Of a stretch of 8,913 nucleotides of DNA, positions 5,994-8,913 are shown one piece after another. Origin of the DNA: JANMDR01 sp031376425 (lineage in GTDB: Bacteria; Pseudomonadota; Gammaproteobacteria; Burkholderiales; Usitatibacteraceae); NCBI GenBank assembly GCA_031376425.1, contig JANMDR010000007.1, positions 1 through 8,913 on the forward strand, read 5' to 3'. Within the stretch, counting starts at the first letter, position 1. The number at the start of each line of letters is the position of its first letter. The notes beneath the pieces were generated by a model. That model had not been told where the DNA came from. It saw only the letters and a program-made list of their open reading frames with translations, and did no database searches. The position numbers were made by a program, and so were the translations under genes.

Positions 5994-6755
5994 ATGAACC
6001 TAAAAAATCAAATTTCAGAAGCAGCGCCCATATTAAACCCGACATCAACACTAGAAGCAGAATCTGGGGCAGAGTCTGCAACGGAACCCACACATCGTCC
6101 TATCCGTAGCTTCGTGCTGCGTCAAGGACGTTACTCGCAAGCGCAAGCGCGCGCGCATGAAACGTTAATGCCGCAATTTGGTATTGCTTTTCAACCGCGA
6201 ACACTTGATTTCGCCGCCGCGTTCGGACGCGTCGCACCCACCGTTTTAGAAATCGGGTTTGGCATGGGGGAGACTTCTGCGCACATTGCTAAACTTTTGC
6301 CAGAGAAAAATTTCATCGGTGTAGAAGTCCATACCCCAGGCGTTGGTAGCTTATTGCGCTACTGCCAAATCGATAATTTGCATAATATTCGTATTGTCCA
6401 ACATGATGCAGTTGAAGTGCTAAACCAGATGATTCCGGATGCGGCCTTGCATGGCTTGCATATTTATTTTCCTGATCCTTGGCCCAAGCTGCGCCATCAC
6501 AAACGCCGCCTAATTCAACCAGAGTTTGTGAAACTATTGACCAGTAAATTGCAACCCAACGGTTATTTGCATTTGGCAACCGATTGGGAGAATTACGCCG
6601 AACAAATGTTAGAAGTGCTCCGCGGTGAAGTAATGCTCACCAATACAGCGCTTGATTACGCAGATCGCCCCGCATGGCGTTCTGAATCTAATTTCGAACG
6701 AAAAGGCATTAATAAAGGCCACAGAGTGCGAGATTTACTATTTGTTAAAAAGTGA
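5994..6755 (+). CDS. trmB: tRNA (guanine-N7-)-methyltransferase TrmB
   Basis: A 253-residue SAM-dependent enzyme that makes m7G46 in the tRNA variable loop. Motifs in order: RPIRSFVLRQGR (35-46), SAM-binding LEIGFGMGE (85-93), FIGVEVHTPGVG (107-118), HDAVEVL (137-143), FPDPWPKLRHHKRRL (159-173) with the catalytic Asp161, LATDWENYA (194-202), and the tRNA-contacting NFERKGINKGHRVRDL (233-248). Residues 1-34 are a low-complexity, Glu/Ala/Ser/Thr-rich extension before the conserved core. ATG 5994 is the first possible start because of the TGA at 5988. It is divergent from rlmI, another RNA methyltransferase, and 73 bases ahead of a FecR-domain gene. Translation may be leaderless. Confidence 0.96.
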   Translation: MNLKNQISEAAPILNPTSTLEAESGAESATEPTHRPIRSFVLRQGRYSQAQARAHETLMPQFGIAFQPRTLDFAAAFGRVAPTVLEIGFGMGETSAHIAKLLPEKNFIGVEVHTPGVGSLLRYCQIDNLHNIRIVQHDAVEVLNQMIPDAALHGLHIYFPDPWPKLRHHKRRLIQPEFVKLLTSKLQPNGYLHLATDWENYAEQMLEVLRGEVMLTNTALDYADRPAWRSESNFERKGINKGHRVRDLLFVKK

Positions 6756-6791
6756 TAGTGCGCACAATGCATCCATTGCCTCATTTTGACC

Positions 6792-6805
6792 GTACACTAA
6801 TGTAC
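6792..6805. repeat. Short dyad upstream of the FecR-domain gene
   Basis: GTACA (6792-6796), CTAA, TGTAC (6801-6805) form a 5-bp inverted repeat 23 bases before ATG 6829. A TTGACC (6786-6791) just to its left resembles a -35 box, but no -10 box is found at normal spacing. It could be a small operator or chance. Confidence 0.25.
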
Positions 6806-6828
6806 TAACCACCGAAAATAGGAATACC

Positions 6829-7533
6829 ATGCAAACCCCATCTTTTGCCCGTCGCAATTCACTAAATAAAATAGTAAAGCTAAGTTTGTTCGGTGCCATC
6901 GGTGTGGCGGGAATGGAAGGTCTTATTCAGGATGCGCTGGCAAAAGGCGATGCGCCACCCACGGCAGGCATCAACACCTTTAAGGGCGATGTAACTGTTA
7001 ATGGCGAGCAGGTAAAGATTGGTACCCCAGTTAAAGTGGGGGATCGCATTAAAACGGGTTCGGGCAGTACGGTGGTAATCGTACTGGGGCGTGATGCCTT
7101 TATGCTCCGGCAAAATACCGATATTGAATTCAAAGCGTCAGCCAAGGCCGATACCGTGCTTGATACGGTACTAATCAGCACGGGCAAAATGCTGGCCGTA
7201 TTTGAAAAGGCGTCCCGTCGTAACGTGGACATTAAAACGCGTGTCGCTACCATCGGTATTCGCGGCACCGGTGCCTACATCGAAACCCAAGGCGACAAGA
7301 CCTATATGTGCCTCTGCTACGGTGTTGCCGCCGTAACCACCGCCAATACATCTACACCGGAAATGCTGGCGTCCGATTACCATTTGTCCAACTGGGTTTC
7401 AGAAGTAAATGGTGTGATGAAAATTGAGAAGGCACCTTTTGCTGATCACAGTGATGCCGAACTTACGTTGCTAGAATCATTGGTTGGGCGCAAGCCACCA
7501 TTTGAGGGCAAGGGCTATCCGTCGGCGTATTAA
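6829..7533 (+). CDS. Exported FecR-domain protein
   Basis: A 234-residue protein with one FecR-like domain. The N-terminus has a Tat-like motif, RRNSLNK (8-14), a hydrophobic segment (15-27) and a probable cleavage near ALAKG (36-40). The FecR core runs from about 48 to 152: VKVGDRIKTGSGSTVVIV (68-85), GRDAFMLRQNT (87-97), LISTGKMLAVF (115-125) and ATIGIRGTGAYIE (140-152). It is followed by TYMCLCYG (158-165) with Cys161 and Cys163, and by HSDAELTLLESLVGRKPPF (207-225). I recall this CxCYG plus LVGR-PPF architecture in uncharacterised proteobacterial FecR-like proteins. Classical FecR has a cytoplasmic anti-sigma region; none is seen, nor is a sigma factor or TonB receptor nearby, so an iron-signalling role is unlikely. 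AGGA (6820-6823) lies 5 bases before ATG 6829. Function unknown. Confidence 0.82.
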   Translation: MQTPSFARRNSLNKIVKLSLFGAIGVAGMEGLIQDALAKGDAPPTAGINTFKGDVTVNGEQVKIGTPVKVGDRIKTGSGSTVVIVLGRDAFMLRQNTDIEFKASAKADTVLDTVLISTGKMLAVFEKASRRNVDIKTRVATIGIRGTGAYIETQGDKTYMCLCYGVAAVTTANTSTPEMLASDYHLSNWVSEVNGVMKIEKAPFADHSDAELTLLESLVGRKPPFEGKGYPSAY

Positions 7534-7539
7534 GTGGCG

Positions 7540-8784
7540 CTACTCTGGCAAAAACAGCTCTAACAAATCATTTAAAAATAACCGACCCTTTGCGGTTGGT
7601 CGAATCATCGCGTGATCGCGCGTTAGCAAACCACGGGCTTCGGCTTTTTCTAAGTGTGGGGCAATTAGGGTTAGCGGTAAACCGGTGCGTTCGGTGAATA
7701 GAGTGTTGGCGAAACCAGCGTTTAGACGCAAAGCGTTGAGCATAAATTCAAACGGTAAATCACGGGCTGTTAGCATTCGAGTGTCTTGCACAAAATTGCC
7801 GGATTTACTAGAAGCGGCGCAATCCATATAGGCCTGCGGCTGCTTATAGGTTGCGGTGCGGCGAATATGGTCATGCGCAGAAATTTTGCCGTGAGCGCCA
7901 GCACCGATGCCGATATAGTCACCAAAACGCCAGTAATTTAGATTGTGTCTTGATGCTTTATGCGGTTTTGAAAATGCGGAAGTTTCATAATGCTCATAGC
8001 CTGCTGCCGTTAATTTATCAATCACTAATTGCTGCATATCCGCGCTCAAATCATCGTCGGGCAGAGACGGTGGATTGTGGTGAAATAAGGTATTGGGTTC
8101 CATTGTTAAGTGATACATGGAAAGATGATTGGTGCCGTAGTGCAAGGCTTGCTCAATATCGGCGGCGCACTGCATGGCAGTTTGCTGCGGCAGGGCAAAC
8201 ATTAAATCGAGGTTGATATTGTCGAAGCTACGCTGGGCAATATCGATGGCGCGGGCTGCCTCGATGCCATTGTGTACGCGGCCAAGGGCTTGCAAATGCG
8301 TGGCATTAAAACTTTGAATACCGATGGACAGACGATTGATGCCTAATGCGCGAAACTCGTGAAATTTTTCTTGCTCGAAGGTGCCGGGGTTGGCTTCCAT
8401 CGTAATTTCGGCATCGGCTTCAACGAATAAACGCGCTTTTACGGCACATAAAATATTATCCATGGCGCGCGCTGAAAACAAACTGGGTGTGCCGCCGCCA
8501 AAAAAAATAGTGTGGACGCGACGTCCCCAAATGAGTGGCAGAGTTGCTTCTAAATCAGCGATTAAGGCCGTTACATAGGCATCTTCGGGAATTACACCGC
8601 GCTGCTGATGTGAGTTGAAATCGCAGTAAGGGCACTTTTTTATGCACCATGGGATATGAATATAGAGCGACAGCGGCGGTAGGGCGCTGAGATTGAAATT
8701 GCTAGCGCTAGCGGCCGATGGTGGGTTAGCGGTGAGCGGCGCAAAGTTAATTTTTTGCGGTTTAACGGTTTGCTCGTTAGCCAC
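7540..8784 (-). CDS. hemW: HemW, heme chaperone of the radical SAM family
   Basis: A 414-residue protein when started at GTG 8784. The radical SAM cluster motif CIKKCPYCDF has Cys47, Cys51 and Cys54. The fourth cysteine of true HemN (CxCN) is absent, which separates HemW, a heme-binding and transferring protein, from coproporphyrinogen III dehydrogenase. Other motifs are FGGGTPSLFS (95-104), GIQSFN (155-160), HNLNYW (280-285) and GIGAGAHG (292-299), with a C-terminal HemW domain. The first ~30 residues are a Pro/Ala/Ser-rich extension before LPPLSLYIHIPWC. No ATG is available near the N-terminus; TTG 8802 would add 6 residues. The GTG start overlaps the rdgB stop by 8 bases, a common pairing in betaproteobacteria. 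It converges on the FecR-domain gene, only 6 bases away, with no terminator between. Confidence 0.93.
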   Translation of the reverse strand: MANEQTVKPQKINFAPLTANPPSAASASNFNLSALPPLSLYIHIPWCIKKCPYCDFNSHQQRGVIPEDAYVTALIADLEATLPLIWGRRVHTIFFGGGTPSLFSARAMDNILCAVKARLFVEADAEITMEANPGTFEQEKFHEFRALGINRLSIGIQSFNATHLQALGRVHNGIEAARAIDIAQRSFDNINLDLMFALPQQTAMQCAADIEQALHYGTNHLSMYHLTMEPNTLFHHNPPSLPDDDLSADMQQLVIDKLTAAGYEHYETSAFSKPHKASRHNLNYWRFGDYIGIGAGAHGKISAHDHIRRTATYKQPQAYMDCAASSKSGNFVQDTRMLTARDLPFEFMLNALRLNAGFANTLFTERTGLPLTLIAPHLEKAEARGLLTRDHAMIRPTAKGRLFLNDLLELFLPE

Positions 8785-8913
8785 GGGGTGAAACCAAACC
8801 AAATTGAGCTAACTTATCAATAAGCGCCTGCAACGCTTGGGCGCGATGGCTGAGTACATTTTTCTGTGCGTCGCTAATTTCTGCTGCCGTTAAATTTAGC
8901 GCCGGAATATTAA
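8777..8913 (-). CDS. rdgB: RdgB, XTP/dITP pyrophosphatase, C-terminal part
   Basis: The last 44 codons of a gene entering from the right edge, too short for routine detection. Read on the minus strand it includes KNVLSHRAQALQALIDKLA and stops at TAA (8779-8777). SHR followed by A/G-Q-A-L is the C-terminal purine-binding signature of the RdgB/HAM1 family, which hydrolyses XTP, dITP and ITP so they do not enter nucleic acids. The genome neighbour hemW, overlapping by 8 bases, supports the assignment. The N-terminus and catalytic residues lie outside the window. Confidence 0.85.
   Translation of the reverse strand, partial: NIPALNLTAAEISDAQKNVLSHRAQALQALIDKLAQFGLVSPRG

Noticed and set aside
6758..6778. 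Palindrome GTGCGCAC and the small CAATG/CATTG stem after trmB
   Set aside because: The stems are short, with no T-tract, so neither a terminator nor an operator can be supported.
6786..6814. Sigma-70 promoter starting at TTGACC before the FecR-domain gene
   Set aside because: The -35 match is good but no -10-like sequence occurs 15-19 bases downstream.
8701..8712. 12-base palindrome GCTAGCGCTAGC
   Set aside because: It lies in the Ala/Ser-rich N-terminal linker of hemW and is best explained by repeated Ala-Ser codons.
7540..8784. Coproporphyrinogen III dehydrogenase HemN as the identity of the radical SAM gene
   Set aside because: The cluster motif is followed by DFNSH and lacks HemN's fourth cysteine; length and rdgB linkage fit HemW.

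Overview
The window looks like ordinary chromosome from a betaproteobacterium. The evidence is gene content (thiS-thiG, trmB, rlmI, and rdgB overlapping hemW) and the style of the TrmB and HemW sequences. The order is uncertain; Burkholderiales or Nitrosomonadales are both possible. No mobile element, tRNA, rRNA or CRISPR array is visible. No stretch longer than about 155 bases lacks a gene.

Layout. Positions 2-883 (+) hold the end of thiS and all of thiG, which make the thiazole half of thiamine. Positions 884-1038 are non-coding and carry a GC-rich hairpin and an operator-like dyad. Positions 1039-2085 (+) hold a tightly coupled pair: a four-helix membrane protein (DUF6644-like) and a Tat-exported periplasmic protein (DUF6152-like) whose mature form probably begins His-His. 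Positions 2140-5942 (-) hold a three-gene unit read leftward: rlmI (23S rRNA m5C methyltransferase), a gamma-glutamyltranspeptidase lipoprotein overlapping it by 4 bases, and a small outer-membrane beta-barrel protein. trmB (tRNA m7G46 methyltransferase) starts 51 bases from rlmI in the opposite direction. It is followed by an exported FecR-domain protein (6829-7533, +). That gene converges on hemW (-), which overlaps the end of rdgB (-) at the right edge.

How the genes relate. Most are housekeeping: cofactor synthesis, rRNA and tRNA modification, nucleotide-pool cleaning, and heme trafficking. The less understood parts are the DUF6644/DUF6152 pair and the FecR-domain protein. The pair resembles a CopC/CopD-type arrangement in outline: a multi-helix inner-membrane protein beside a periplasmic protein with an N-terminal histidine. 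A metal role is a testable inference, not a demonstrated function. The other notable point is the 51-base rlmI/trmB spacer. It seems to hold two overlapping divergent promoters placed so close to the start codons that both mRNAs may be leaderless. No clearly new multi-gene defence or mobile system is visible.
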